The notes below the pieces were generated by a model. It saw only the letters and a program-made list of their open reading frames with translations. It was not told where the DNA came from and ran no database searches. A stretch of DNA of 64,000 nt, taken from NCBI GenBank assembly GCA_916700875.1, contig CAKAKS010000031.1, forward strand, positions 13,465,124 to 13,529,123, in the 5' to 3' direction. The position numbers and the translations under genes were made by a program. Positions within the stretch are counted from its first letter, which is position 1; each line of letters opens with the position of its first letter. Origin of the DNA: Sebastes aleutianus (Eukaryota; Chordata; Actinopteri; Perciformes; Sebastidae). Of this stretch, positions 11,940 through 23,885 are shown one piece after another.

Positions 11940-12110
11940 TTTTAACCATGGCTATAATTTTCCCCTAACCTTAACCTGTTAGTTTTAGTTCCCTAATCGT
12001 ATCCAAACTTTAACCATAGCGTTGGTAAATGAGAAAATGCCCATATGAATATTGTTTTTGTAACAATTATAGCTGGAAGTCAGTGACAAACAACCTATTT
12101 CCTTGTTTAG
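11940..12110 (+). repeat. Dispersed repeat K, copy 1
   Basis: Contains GTCAGTGACAAACAACCTATTTCCTTGTTTAG, which resembles GTCATTGACAAACAGCCTATTCTGTCGTTTAG at 17275-17310. Its left part (AACCATGGCTATAATTTTCC) abuts the A element insertion. Non-coding; class unknown. Confidence 0.45.
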
Positions 12111-12396
12111 CTTTATGTTTCTTTTTATTCTTTTGTTTTTGTTTGTTTGTTTTCATGGGGCGGTGTAATTACAAATTTTGATAAGTGTATTATAAATTTT
12201 AGTTTTACCTAAGTTCCTTTTCCTTTGTCCCAACTCTTAAGAACGCTGTCCAGAGTGCTGATCCTGGTGCTGTTTCAGCAATTCACTGTCATTCGGACCA
12301 GTAAGTTTGACTCCCAGCACTGTTGGGGACTAATGGCCAATAATTAGCCTGACTCATTGGTCTGATAATTTACATTTAGTCTCATGGTCAATTTAA

Positions 12397-12588
12397 CCCT
12401 CATGTTATGGGTCACATTGACCTGCCTGACACACAAACAGGCAAATAATCAGTAAAACGGTATCATGGTTTGTTAAAGAATACACCTGAAGTCATGACCC
12501 TAGAGGAAAAATCATTTCAGGGAGGAAAATAGAGGCCAACCAGCATTTCAGACAACAAAAGTAGAAATGGGTCAACATAATAGGAGTG
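12397..12588 (+). mobile_element. piggyBac-like MITE flanked by TTAA
   Basis: The 192-bp element starts CCCTCATGTTATGGGTCAC and ends GGGTCAACATAATAGGAGTG, forming imperfect terminal inverted repeats. It is bounded by TTAA at 12393-12396 and 12589-12592. TTAA target duplication with C-rich ends is diagnostic of piggyBac-type transposition. Internally non-coding. I recognise this 'ccctcctgttatg..gggtca' family as common in fish. Confidence 0.75.
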
Positions 12589-12592
12589 TTAA

Positions 12593-13164
12593 GTGAGTTT
12601 ATGGTTACCATTTTCTTTTTTCTTTTGCTGCAAATATCTGCTAATCTATATAACTCAAAACATAGTTATGCCTGTTGTGTGTTTCCAACAACATTACACT
12701 ACTGTTCTACTTACTGTACTCTTCATGATCTATTTCCCTTGTCCTCCTTCTCTTTCTGTTCCCATTTCCTTTCCTCTCTTCCCTTGTCTCACCGGCCGCC
12801 TGAACCATACTTTATTATTAATTAAAAACCAACAAACCTCTGCCAAATGTGCCATTATTTCCTATATTCTGACTGCAGAATGAGACAGGGTGACTGAGAG
12901 AAGCAAGCAGTTCCTGTAAGTGCGCATAATTCTCCAAATCTGAAAAAAGAAAAAAATGTCGGCTGAGGCTTAGACCAAGAAATTAATTTGGCAAATGGTG
13001 GCAGGCCTTTGCTCTGTTCTGTCACACACTTGGCAGCAGGAACGCTTGGCAGCTGACGTGCATCCTTACCCACATATATGGACATGAAGGTGTGTATATA
13101 GACTTCTGTGTCACATTTTGTATTTATGATGAGAAAACAGGTACATTTTCAATGTATACTCATA
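12593..13164. other. No gene recognised; pyrimidine-rich patch
   Basis: 12725-12795 is C/T-rich on the plus strand and produces Ser/Phe/Leu-rich open frames of low information content. Confidence 0.45.
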
Positions 13165-13300
13165 CAACGGTTCGTATGTGAAAGTCGGGTGTTTTTGGAC
13201 CCACCCAACCACGCTGACCTCGTTCATACACGGCGTTTGTTGATTTTTATACATCCTGGTTCATAATTACGTGGATAACATACAAATTTATTTTGTGGGA
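13165..13300 (+). repeat. Degenerate fragment related to repeat A
   Basis: GTGAAAGTCGGGTGTTTTTGG followed by ACCCACCCAACCACGCTGAC resembles the core 'tgaaagtccggtgtttgttggacccacccacc' of intact A elements. Flanking parts are not alignable by eye. Confidence 0.4.
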
Positions 13301-14284
13301 TGTGTAGGTGTGGCTATGAGCAGTGTATTAGAACAGCCTGCAATTTTACCATTTAAACCAGATTACAGTACAGCTGGACAGCCTCTTTATCGGGTTTTCT
13401 AATGGTCAAGTCCCTCATTAGTCCCAAGCACGTTACTGAATTGCTAATAGTTTTTGAACAGCTGCTAATTGTGAGGTACAGAGATTTACAGACACAGGGA
13501 AAGAGAGGAGAATATACAGCTTTTAGACAAATAGATAAACACTATGTGTGTGTGACAAAGGATGTATGGACCACGTACTGTACAAATTGGGGACCTAAAA
13601 TAAAGTGTGTTCACCTTCCATAAAGAAATGCAAAGTGTGAGGGGGTACGAGGGATTTTTGGGTGAGTGACCCCCCAGAATGTCACGCATCAGAATGAATC
13701 CCATGTTGCCTGGCATATCAGTCTTTGTGTTTGGAAATACCACATTATCATGAGCAGAATGGCAGCAAAGCAAGAAAAAACAAAAAAGTGCTTTCAAGAC
13801 TCTCTTGCAGCAGCTGAAAGAAAGTGGTGCTGTGTTTAGCCAAATAACTAATACTTTGCAATGCATCGCACAATGTGGGTAGATTGTCTTGGAATTCATT
13901 AATTAGTTTTATCTTTTTATTTTTCAATTGTATCTCCTTCACCCCTGTAGTTATGATAATTTCCCAATTTTCTCTCATTCCCCTTTATTAATCGTTGGAG
14001 ATAGCCATATTTCACTGCAGTTAATAACACACACATACATGCACTTTCAATTAATATAGAGTAAAATTTCGGTTGGATAATTTTAGAAGCACCAGTTAAT
14101 TTTGTTTAAATCATTGAGGTTAACTAATAATTGACATTATAGGGCCATACAGGAAAATATTGAAATGATTAAATTCCATTTAAAGAATTCCAGGTCACTT
14201 TACTTATTATGATGGAGAAGATAAGCGTGTAATTTATCTTACTGATGAATAAGAAAGTCACTGTCACTCTTTTTGTTCCAATAT
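13301..14284. other. No feature recognised
   Basis: Unique AT-rich sequence with short open frames only. The 137-codon minus-strand frame at 13486-13899 shows no recognisable domain or splice signals. Confidence 0.45.
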
Positions 14285-14292
14285 ATACATAT

Positions 14293-15006
14293 AAGGGCTG
14301 TCAATCGATTGAAATATTTTATCTTGATTAATCGCAAATACATTTTTTAATCTGTTCAAAATGTCCCTTAAAGGGAGATTTGTCAAGTATTTAATACTTT
14401 TATCAACATGGGAGTGGGCAAATATGTGTACTTTATGTACATGTATGTGTATATTTATTATTGGAAATCAATTAACAGCACAAAACAATGACAAATATTG
14501 TCCAGATACCCTCACAGGTACTGCATTTAGCATAACAAAATATGCTCAAATCATAACATGGCAAAACTGCAGCCCAACAGGCAACAACAGCTGTCAGTTT
14601 GTCAGTGTGCTAACCTGACTATGACTTGCCCCAAAACTGCATTTGATTGTCATAAAGTGGGCATGTCTGTAAAGGGGAGACTCATGGGTACCCATAGAAA
14701 CCATTTTCATCCACATATCTTGAGGTCAGAGGTCAAGGGACTCCTTTGAAAATGGCCATGACAGTTTTTCCTCACCAAAATTTAGCATAAGTTTGGAGCG
14801 TTATTTAACCTCCTTCCCGATATGCTAGTATGACATGGTTGGTACAAATGGATTTCTTAGGTTTTATAGTTTCACATGATGCCAGAATCCTCACAAAACT
14901 GAGCCTGTTACAACCTAAAACTTGCAAGTTGCGTTAATGCGTTAAAGAAATTAGTGGCGTTAAAACAAATTTGTGTTCAAGTGTCGCGTTAAGTTTGACA
15001 GCCCTA
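14293..15006 (+). mobile_element. hAT-type MITE C, copy 1 (714 bp), 8-bp target duplication
   Basis: Terminal inverted repeats are AGGGCTGTCAA at the left and TTGACAGCCCT at the right. ATACATAT flanks both ends (14285-14292 and 15007-15014), a perfect 8-bp duplication, so a hAT-type transposase is likely. The interior contains CTTAAAGGGAGATTTGTCAAG and GGTCAGAGGTCAAGGGA, both shared with the shorter copy at 53573-54064. No transposase is encoded; open frames inside it are incidental. Confidence 0.9.
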
Positions 15007-15014
15007 ATACATAT

Positions 15015-16855
15015 CCCAAAAATGGGGGTAGAAAGCAACATTTCATCACTACATCATTTTAGTCAATTGAAGCCTTCCATTCGACAGAAATCTCAAAACC
15101 AGTACCACATGATCTTAGTAGCTCCTTAGCTTGTGTAACAATTCCATTAATTACCTGCCAGTATGTCGACCTGTGTCCATATGGCTCTCGTATTTTCTGA
15201 TCAATGAAAAACAAGCAGCAGAAACTGATTTTGGCCACGGCATTCAATTAATTTATTTATGTGATTATGAAGAAGACTCGCCAGAAAGACAAAAGCCAAC
15301 CCAGGAAGAATGGAAACAGGTGGACCACAACAGGAGACGGACTTTGGCAGGTGAGACGGCCCTGGCTGAAGCTTTCACAGACGTGGTTGTGGAAAATGAC
15401 CACACGCACACATCCAAGATCAGATGGTCATGTATGGAGGAACAGAAAAGAAGTCTTCATGGGTTTATATGTTACATAAATTGTTTTCATTACTGATATG
15501 CAGAGAGAGTTAAAAGCAAGACAGATCATATGATTGATAAGTGGAGTGTTTATTGTAATTCATGTATATTTAACCAGGGGTAAAAGACTTTTCAAGAGTG
15601 TCCGAGACAAGCAGCTGCATAAATAACACGTTTGCAGACATAAAAACAAACATATAACAATTTAAAATGGAAACAAGAGGAGAGAAGAGTGTGAATGGAA
15701 GGATGGAAAAGTGAAACTTGAAGATGCCACAGTTGGGAGAATGCATGCTGTGATGCTGTATTGGTGCCAAGCGCACACTCAGATACGTATTCACACATAT
15801 GTTCTGCGACGCAGTCCTTTTTCTATTTGAATCTTGTGCATTCATATTATTTTGAAGTGCATACAGTCAGCAATGACAGTTGAGAGCAGGAGGACAAAGG
15901 GGATATGACATGCAATGCATTTGCATTACAAGATTTGAGTTAACATAAAGTGTCATTCCAGCATGCAAAAAAAAAGCTGAGCCACCCAACTGTAAGTCTC
16001 AGCACTCCATATAGTTTAAACCTTATTTTGTAATTCTGGCAAAATCCTGTGTTTCCTTTCAGCAAATAGCTGCGTAACACGCTGAACTTCAGGATGAAAA
16101 GTGAGGTTGACTTTTAAAAAGCAGGAAGAACATGAAAAAAACATGAATTATTTCTCATGAAAATACATTTGATTTTCAGCTTCTTAGTGGGTATGGCTGT
16201 AGGAAGGCACTTTGTGTCTTATCGTGTGTCTTCAGTCATTAGGCGCAGCCAGGATGCAATTCACTATTTGAGGACTTGCAGTTCACAGAGTACACAAAGC
16301 CACCAGGTCCAACCACTGAATAAAATCTCCCCTTTTTGTTGAACTTGTTGTGAGAGCTGGAAATATTCATGGATATGTCACAATGGGGATGTTGAAAACC
16401 TGACTGTGTTGAGATTGTGAATGTGGCTGTGCATGTTAAGCTAGTCCAACAGACTAAAAAAGATAACTGCAATACAACATGTCAAGCTCTGTGACTAATG
16501 TATTTTTCAGGATATATGTATGCAGAACATAATGCAGCTTGGTAATTTATAAACCTGTACTTAATTATTTAAGTGCCTGACCACTGTGTGCTTTGGATCC
16601 TAAACATCCCAATTAGTATCACATGAGTTCTCTTGATACTGTAGTTGCAGATGAACCACTGTTGCATCATATCATTTGTCATCTTATAGTTTGTTTTTCT
16701 GATGAACAAATGCATCAATGGAAAACAAATACACCAAACTGTGATTAGTAACCAATGCATTTACATGCCTTAGCATTATCCCAAGCCGTCCTCACCCAAA
16801 AAAACGTCAGTATAAGTCATCTGTGCAAGCAGCTTATTGCAACCCATATTATATC
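15015..16855. other. Mostly unique sequence; one weak open frame
   Basis: A 121-codon plus-strand open frame at 15131-15496 includes a charged stretch (EEDSPERQKPTQEEWKQ) and a donor-like GGCAG|GTGAGA near 15350. I recognise no family, and the reading frame before it is not exon-like. The rest shows nothing. Confidence 0.3.
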
Positions 16856-17160
16856 TTATTATTACACAGCTTTGTTGAATACTCGATTCTGATTGGTCAA
16901 TCACGGCGTTCTACGATCTGTTATTTATTTATAGCAGTATGACAGACCGTTGCGTTGGGCGCAGTTCTGATGTCCAACTCTAGATGACCATTTTTGTGTC
17001 AAATTATTGATTTCTTAAGTAAGTAGCCTAGCCGTGTAATAAGCGGAATAATGTACAGCGAGCCGGTCATTGTTGTGAAATAAACCACATCAGGGTGATG
17101 CGGCACCCTCGACGACCCGACGCAAAGCTATACATTATCCCTTACACGTTGACCCCCACG
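16856..17160 (+). repeat. Dispersed fish repeat J
   Basis: Contains GCTTTGTTGAATACTCGATT, CTGATTGGTCAATCACGGCG, GTGTAATAAGCGGAATAATG and ACAGCGAGCCGGTCATTGTTG. I recognise this combination as an interspersed fish repeat, probably a non-autonomous DNA transposon. Ends were not resolved. Confidence 0.55.
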
Positions 17161-17164
17161 TTTG

Positions 17165-17310
17165 AAACTACGACTGTTTCACAACGTTAAATAGAACTGG
17201 CACATGTTTAAAACTGCCACCGTGCGACTGTTTCACAATGTTAAACGGAACGGTCATATATGTTGTTTTGGGAGTCATTGACAAACAGCCTATTCTGTCG
17301 TTTAGATATG
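17165..17310 (+). repeat. Dispersed repeat K, copy 2, with a short internal duplication
   Basis: GACTGTTTCACAACGTTAAAT (17178) and GACTGTTTCACAATGTTAAAC (17226) are near-identical and about 48 bp apart. The segment then ends in GTCATTGACAAACAGCCTATT, shared with 12075-12110. Confidence 0.5.
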
Positions 17311-17811
17311 AGGACGTGTTGCAATATCTATGCATCTCTATAAATCATATTTATATACAACTAACGGGCAACAGCTAAAGGTTTTGTAAGAAACTAAGAA
17401 ACATAATGCTGTTTTCTAATAACATAATGATGCTGAATACAGAAAAAAAGTCTGCAATGACTTAATGCACGAGACGCAACACATTTACTTAATTAACATT
17501 TACACCGAAACCACGATCTGTCACCAACCTTGAGTAAAATACTTTTGTTGCCTAAACCTAACCACACACAGGATGTGAATGCCTGGCTTCTCTGTCGCTT
17601 TACTTTCTACATCAGCCTTTGAGTCTTTATACAAAATCTGACAGTTGATCTCAGCTTTTCAAGAAACTTACTCCACTGACACCTGCTTCACCACCGTTTT
17701 TATTTTACAGATGGTGATAAAAAGGAAGCAGACGATAAAGGTTTTCTTTTCCTGTTTTTGTGGGGTGGCTTTTTTTTGTAATTTACAGAAAGCGTTTGGC
17801 ACAGTACTATA
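17311..17811. other. No gene recognised
   Basis: AT-rich. TTGCCTAAACCTAACCACAC at about 17549-17568 resembles the reverse strand of a motif in repeat A and may be a relic. Confidence 0.4.
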
Positions 17812-17915
17812 TAATATCCATCCATCCATTATCTGTAACCGCTTATCCTTATCGGGGTCGCCGGGGGGCTGGAGCCGATCCCACCTGACATAGGGCGAAA
17901 GCGGGGGTAATATAA
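17812..17915 (+). repeat. Retrotransposon-tail-like fragment
   Basis: CCATCCATCCATTATCTGTAACC, then CGGGGTCGCCGGGGGGCTGG, then AGCCGATCCCACCTGACATAG and GGGCGAAAGCGGGG. From memory this is a highly abundant fish sequence usually attached to LINE/SINE 3' regions. Only a truncated piece is present; the family is uncertain. Confidence 0.65.
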
Positions 17916-17935
17916 TATAAATATATATAACATAA

Positions 17936-18454
17936 GGTAAAAGCAACTGACTTTTCCAAAGCTGTGGCCGAGATAGATGAGTTAATATTTAAAGGACAGG
18001 ACACAAGTTATGGATTTTGTGAGTGTCTGTCTCAGCTAAATTATATAAAATATGAGGTCCCACTATCGAGAAGGTGCTGGGTCACTTCTTTGTGTCTTAC
18101 AGTGCAGTCAGAAATTAGTAGGACAGCAACACATTTGTCATTGTTTTGGCTCAGGACTCCAGCAACCAGGATTTGAAATTAAACTGTAACTGAGGTTAAA
18201 CGGTTGATTTTAGTGCTGACTCCAGCTTTTCCAATTGTAGGGTAATGCAACAAGACAATGCTTCTAAACACACACGGACAAAGCAACAAAAAACATTGAT
18301 TTTTATGGCCGTACGGAGAAATGGTATTACTTACTAAGTCCCAGCTGAAAACCAGACTGAAGGCAAAATAAGGAGGCTGGGGTTCATATCCCCTGTGAAA
18401 CCAACAATGTGTTGTTTTCTTTGTGTTCACAACTTTCACTTTTCAAATATAGTT
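17936..18454. other. No feature recognised
   Basis: Unique sequence with no repeat, RNA or exon signal that I can support. Confidence 0.4.
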
Positions 18455-18570
18455 ATTTTAAGCTAAAACACAATGTTTTCCTAAACCTAACCATGTGGTT
18501 TTATCACCTTAACCTAAAGAAGTTGTAGTTTAGTTGCCTAAACCTAAACATGCTGTTTTGTTTGTGTTCA
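18455..18570 (-). repeat. Fragment related to repeat A (reverse)
   Basis: CAATGTTTTCCTAAACCTAACC and TTGCCTAAACCTAAACATG are reverse-strand versions of the 'tttaggaaaaaca.' and 'tttaggcaacaa' motifs of the intact A elements. Confidence 0.4.
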
Positions 18571-18597
18571 AAACAGACAAATGTCATTCAGTTTAAA

Positions 18598-18768
18598 GCA
18601 TGGTCACACATGCGTGAAATTAACATTCGCCTCCCGTTCACTTCAATTCTGTGAGCGAAGGGCAAAAAAACATTTGCTTCCATTGGCATAGCAAATTTGC
18701 AACTTTGCATTCATGTGGACGTCAAGTCTGGTGAACTTTCAGGTGAATATTGCCTCGTATGACCGTGC
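18598..18768 (+). mobile_element. Short MITE-like element with GCAYGGTCAYAC ends
   Basis: Left end GCATGGTCACACATGCG and right end, read inverted, GCACGGTCATACGAGGC. About 171 bp, non-coding. No convincing target duplication was seen, so the exact ends are uncertain. Confidence 0.45.
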
Positions 18769-20594
18769 CTTTTCAATGCGTTAGAACGCGTTGTTTTTAA
18801 GTTTGGCTTTCACTTTTACAACAAAGTAGGTGCAGCTTGGCCCATCTGATGCATTACAATGGTGGTGATAAGGACTGATAACGCCCATTTAATCAGCTGA
18901 TAACATTCAAAATAGGTGATAACTTGGATGAAGGATTTCTTGCTGGGATGTTGTACTGTATTAGACTGCATTAGCTTTAGCCACAGTAGGTGGGCCCAAT
19001 AAACTGGCAATTGAGTGTAATTTTCCTTTTTACTGTTTCCAGATTTGATCATGGTTTCATGCTGTTAGACCCCGTCTGACACTTCCCCAAGCTCTTTAAA
19101 ACAACACATTTTGAGAATGATAACAGTCAACTGATAATGCAAAACAGCATGTGTTGGCATTTTTGGATGCAAGTAATCTGATAATGAGGCCGATAGGATG
19201 CCTACAGGGACTGCAGGCCTGTTATCCGGGAGAGGATGAAGGAGGACATTGTCCAGCGTCACTTAATTTTGGGTACTTTTGTGAGCAGATGGTTGCATAT
19301 TTCAGAGCAAGATAACTGTAAGATCTATTCGTTTTGGTCATACTTGGGACCAGATGACCACACAGCCCCTTTTTTTCTACCATGTGTTACTACATATATG
19401 GAAATATCTTAAAAAAAACTTTAAATCTCTTCCAAATTTAAAAGAATAAACCTTTGAAAAGTTACTTTTTGGCTTGTTGCAGTAAAGTCTGTTTAAACTC
19501 AAACCTCCAGAGGGTCATTTCAATACCTCTTTTGCTCATGAGGATGAAAATGCCTTCCTTTCTTTCCATTTATGGAAGACTCAAATTTGTGTCCACAACA
19601 GTATATGTGCCTTCTCACCAGGTAAAGAGAACAAAACCGAAACTTCAAGCTGCAGGCCTCATTTTGCTCTGGGGCAGTGTGCCTTTGAAACTAGCTGCCT
19701 GTTCATGAACTCTTCATCATCATGCATTGCACAATAGCTCTTTAGCCCTTGCATAATGGCATCTGTGCCATGACAAATATGACAATATACCCAAAAAGAG
19801 CTTGTCCCTAGAATGACATTGCAATTTTAATGCTTGCCTCAGACAATTATGTGTTGCTGTATATGTATTAAGTATAGTGCATTTTCTGTGACATTCTGTC
19901 TATTTCATTGTTTTGATCCTCTCTACCTGTATTGACGCGAGGTTACACAGTTTCCCTTTGTCACCACAGCTGGCATTTCATGCGGATTTTTGTGAGATTA
20001 AGAGTTGAGTTTGAGCTATTGTTGATTAAATTGCCCTTTTCAGCTGGTTGATGCAGTCACGATGATTTTTGAATGTCATTCCTCTCCCTCTCTGTCTCTC
20101 TCACCAGGTTCAGGTGTTGTCATTAGAAATGTCTGACTTCAACATCTCTAAAGCCAGCTCATCTATGAATCCAAACAATAACCTTTTCAGCCTACCTCTG
20201 TTTGATTGAAATTTCTCCTGGGGTACTTTATTTATTTTTTTTGCTCTCACTGGCTGGATGTGTATCTGTTGCCAATTAGCAGCTAGTCCTGCTGAAGTGT
20301 TGTGTTGGGCACCATTTGACTTTTGATTTCTATCATTTCAAAAGGGATGAGGCTCTTGAGAAAGCCGTTTTCCTGACCTGAGTGTACACATTTAAGTGGC
20401 AGGTTGAAATTATTAACTAACTAACCTTTAAATGGTGTACAATCCTACCTCCTGAAATACTAATTAAAAACAACAGCTTATTGTGAATCAACATGAATCG
20501 AATTAGTTAAGAAAACTCCTCTATAGACGGTAACATTAGACTTAGACAATCATAACTAAAAAGAACATGAATAACCTTTAGTTTGGGGTTGAGT
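18769..20594. other. No feature recognised
   Basis: Unique AT-rich sequence with no recognisable exon, RNA or repeat. Short open frames only. Confidence 0.45.
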
Positions 20595-20765
20595 GTGTGT
20601 ATGTGTTCTTGTTATTGTATCTTTGTGAGGACTATAGTTTTAGACTTTGAGAGTGAGGACCGTTTTGGATTGCCCGGCTCTCAGGTTGTCAAAGGGCTGT
20701 TTTAGCACTAAGGATATAATAAGTTTAGGGTATGGGTTGGGATTAGGAATGTAGCGAATATTGTT
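20595..20765 (+). repeat. Dispersed fish repeat M
   Basis: GTGTGTATGTGTTCTTGTTATTG, TTTGTGAGGAC, GAGAGTGAGGACCGTTTTGG, CAAAGGGCTGTTTTAGCAC and AGTTTAGGGTATGGGTTGGG follow the order of a very common teleost interspersed sequence known to me ('gtgaggacatttt..aaagggctgttt..tttagggttaggg'). Diverged and non-coding. Confidence 0.55.
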
Positions 20766-21869
20766 ATGTTTTTTATCAATGATGGTCATCACAAGCATAG
20801 AAAAAAAAATGTATGAGCGTGGGCAGGTGACGATGTACTGAAACAACATCATAAAACTGATATGACAAATGTGTTTGCTTTTGCTCTCCTGTTCTCAGTC
20901 AAATAAATACAGCAGACTGTCTATGTGCAATGCGGAGTTAACAGACTCACTACTACTATATTTCAGTCTGCATTGTATATTTTACTATAGTATTTTATTT
21001 GAACATTATTCTTGCTTGTAATTGGAGAAAAATAAATGAACGAAACAATGCAGGATAAGTAAAAGGAAGATAATGATTTGCTCATTTTAACAAGTAGAAC
21101 ATTGTGATTACCATCCCTGAAAGTCTACACTTGACCCAGATGATTATACCACCGCAGTTAAATGTGCCACCCTGAGTACATAGAGTGCATTCATATCATT
21201 GAGCTGCAGGGTAATCTCCACATACATCTCTATAACCCTTCTATATTCACAACTCACAAACAAACCCAAAAGAAAGCCGCGGTTCAGACAGACTGACGGT
21301 ATCAACAGTGTCTGACTGGCAAAGATATGCACGTAGGCTTAATTAAGGGCTAAAACATAACTATTTTTCATGGCAATGGTTAAATTTTTCATGTGAGCTA
21401 GCACAAAATGAGGTAAATTACATCAGCAAGGACAGCTCATTAGTCTCAGTGAATGATGAGAGCACTGCTTAGGGCTACAGCTAAAAAAAAAAAAAGCCTC
21501 TGTTAAGTGATGTACAATATTGAAACCGAGTGAAAATGGCCCCTTCGTAAGCCACATGGTAGCTGGTGACATAGCTTAACAACCGGTACATTTCACAGTG
21601 ATTACATATCCTCAACAACATACAAATGTTTTGCAGGTCTCATTCATATTTCATTGTCACAAGTTCATTTGCAGATCATGTTATAGTAGCTTCTGTCTGA
21701 TTTTGGCGCATTTTCTTTGACAAACGGCTGTAAATTTGTCATAGCTTAAGGGTCCAATATTGTTGAAAGTGAGATGTACTTTTTTAATTATAAAGCAGGT
21801 CTAGGTGCTATATAAATACTGTGAAAGTGCCAACATTCCCAATCCACAGAGCATTGCACACAGCTTGTA
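20766..21869. other. No feature recognised
   Basis: AT-rich unique sequence; A run at about 21483-21495. Confidence 0.45.
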
Positions 21870-22262
21870 TTCAGAAACTGTGCCTTTCAAACAGGACTTC
21901 TGTAAGGTTGTGATGTCACAACTATACAGTCACTGGTAGAAGTGCCGCTAAACTCTGTATAACTGACATGACCAGCTAGTCCCCGGCTGTAGTGACACTG
22001 TGAAGACGACAACAGCACAGATGCAGAAGACCGGAAATGCTGACCAATCAGAAGAGACTGGGCTTTTTTGGGAGGGGGGCTTAAAGAGACAGGCGCTAAA
22101 ACGGAGTGTTTCAGACAGACGGTGAATACAGGTATATTCAGACAGACAGTATGAAAAAAATAATGTATTTTTTGAATATTAAAGGATGTAAACATGTTTG
22201 AGTGGAAATCCAAAATACATGTATGAACCTGAAATGTGCATACATTAATATGTCTCCTTTAA
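21870..22262 (+). repeat. Dispersed fish repeat G, copy 1
   Basis: Contains GGTTGTGATGTCACAACTATAC, ATGCTGACCAATCAGAAGAG, GACAGACGGTGAATACAGG, ATATTAAAGGATGTAAACATG, and ends ATATGTCTCCTTTA. The distal half matches, inverted, 48003-48165. Non-coding; probably a MITE or SINE-like element. Confidence 0.7.
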
Positions 22263-23079
22263 TGACACTCAACATTATGCTAATAGACTATCATTTCTTG
22301 TTGTGCTTAAAGGTACAGCTCTTACTGATAAAGTTGAAGGGGAAAACCTACATTTTATATCATAAAAAGAGTTGATTTTCTACATTTCCAATTGCCTTAA
22401 TAGCTTTAATCACATCCATCTACTGTGTGCCTCAAATTTTAGGCATCTGTGGATGACTAACCACAGAAGTTTGGCACTGACTGTCTGTCTTGATGCCACT
22501 TTAACAGAATGCATAGCTGTCAAGCATGTTGGCTGTTGCTACAACTGAATATGTGATGGTTATTAAACGGTACATACTAATGACATGGCTTCTCGGTTGA
22601 TTATTTTTGCCTTTTGTTTCCAGCGATGGGATAGATGGGAAGAAGTAAAAAAAGAATGCAATGGTCTACTGTCACTGTCGAGAAAGAAAAGGGAGAAGAA
22701 TAAATGTTAAACTAAAGACTGCAATCAACCCAAAGGGCACCCATCAATTAACAAATGAACACAGGTGAATGGGAACCAAATGTATTTAAATTTATTCACA
22801 AACTGTAATTGCATGTACCAGGACTTTGACATGGTGGCTGGCGCACACAATATTCACTCACAAAAGGGTGCTACAGAACATTAGGTGGTGTCAATCACTC
22901 AATTATGTGTGTGTGTGTGTGAGTGTATTGTGTATGTATGGCTTTTGTCGACACTGTCCCAGCCGTTCTCATTTTGTCCCTTTCACCATAAATCTTTTTC
23001 ATCTACCTGTCTAATCTATTTTTTTTTGTTAAGAGATACTAATAATAAGTCATAGAGTGCGCAAATAAAGATAGAGGAA
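22263..23079. other. Unique sequence with a (GT)n run
   Basis: A perfect TG/GT run lies at 22906-22922. Nothing else recognised. Confidence 0.45.
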
Positions 23080-23480
23080 AACGGTGATTGAATGAAAGAA
23101 AGAGAATATGAAAGAGATAATGCAGTGAGGGAGGAGGGTGGTGAAAGTGATTTGAAGGGTCAATATTTGTGGAGGTGCAAGCTGTTGGAAAAGTGACATC
23201 AAGGAAATGAATGGGGGGAAAAAAAGGACAGAAGGAATGAGGACAGTTTAATTAGGAAGAGGAAGAAGAAGGACAATGATGTACGGAGGGAAAAAAGGGA
23301 AATGGAAGAGTGACGTAAAATGATGTACTGACAAGAAGAAGGAAGGTGATTGAGAGAGGACACTAAGTGAGAGACTAGGAAGGAAAGGGCAAAATAGAAC
23401 CTAGATTAAGAAGAAGTGTATAGAAGATAGGAAGGACAAGAAAAACTTCCAAACAGAATAACGAAGGAGTAATATACGAC
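23080..23480. other. Long purine-rich tract
   Basis: About 400 bp strongly biased to A/G on the plus strand, with many GAAG/GGAAG/AAGAAG words (for example GAAGAGGAAGAAGAAGGAC). No simple repeat unit, no open frame of interest. Possible scaffold/intronic purine tract. Confidence 0.65.
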
Positions 23481-23885
23481 AGTCTGCTAATAAGTACAGT
23501 AGCCGTATAGCTTTACCCGGTTGCAATCTCGTTGGTGTTAATTGGGCCGAGTCTATCACCTACACAGAAGGGCTTGGACGCAGCCATCGCCTGGACATAT
23601 GGCCAGCAGCATGATGCAGAGAGCTGCCAAAAAGAGGGATTACCTTCACAGTGATATGGGTAATCACAGAGGATTCTTTCATAATAACAGTACTGCAGCT
23701 AAGGAATTACTGCACAGGGAAATGTGCATTGTTTATATATAGAACAGAGAATAAGCAACATAGGCATTCCGTTAAGATTTTTCTGACACAAAAAATGAAG
23801 AGTTGCATCAAATGCTGAATTGAAAATTCAAAAGAAGAAAAGAAAAACTGTGAAATAGACAGCTGCACTGTAAAGGGAGTTGAGG
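23481..23885. other. No feature recognised
   Basis: Unique sequence with short open frames only. Confidence 0.4.

Noticed and set aside
15131..15496. 121-codon plus-strand frame with a possible donor site
   Set aside because: No recognisable family and AT-rich non-coding-like first third; kept only as a note in the region entry.
17812..17915. A complete SINE
   Set aside because: No Pol III promoter boxes upstream; only a tail-like fragment is present.
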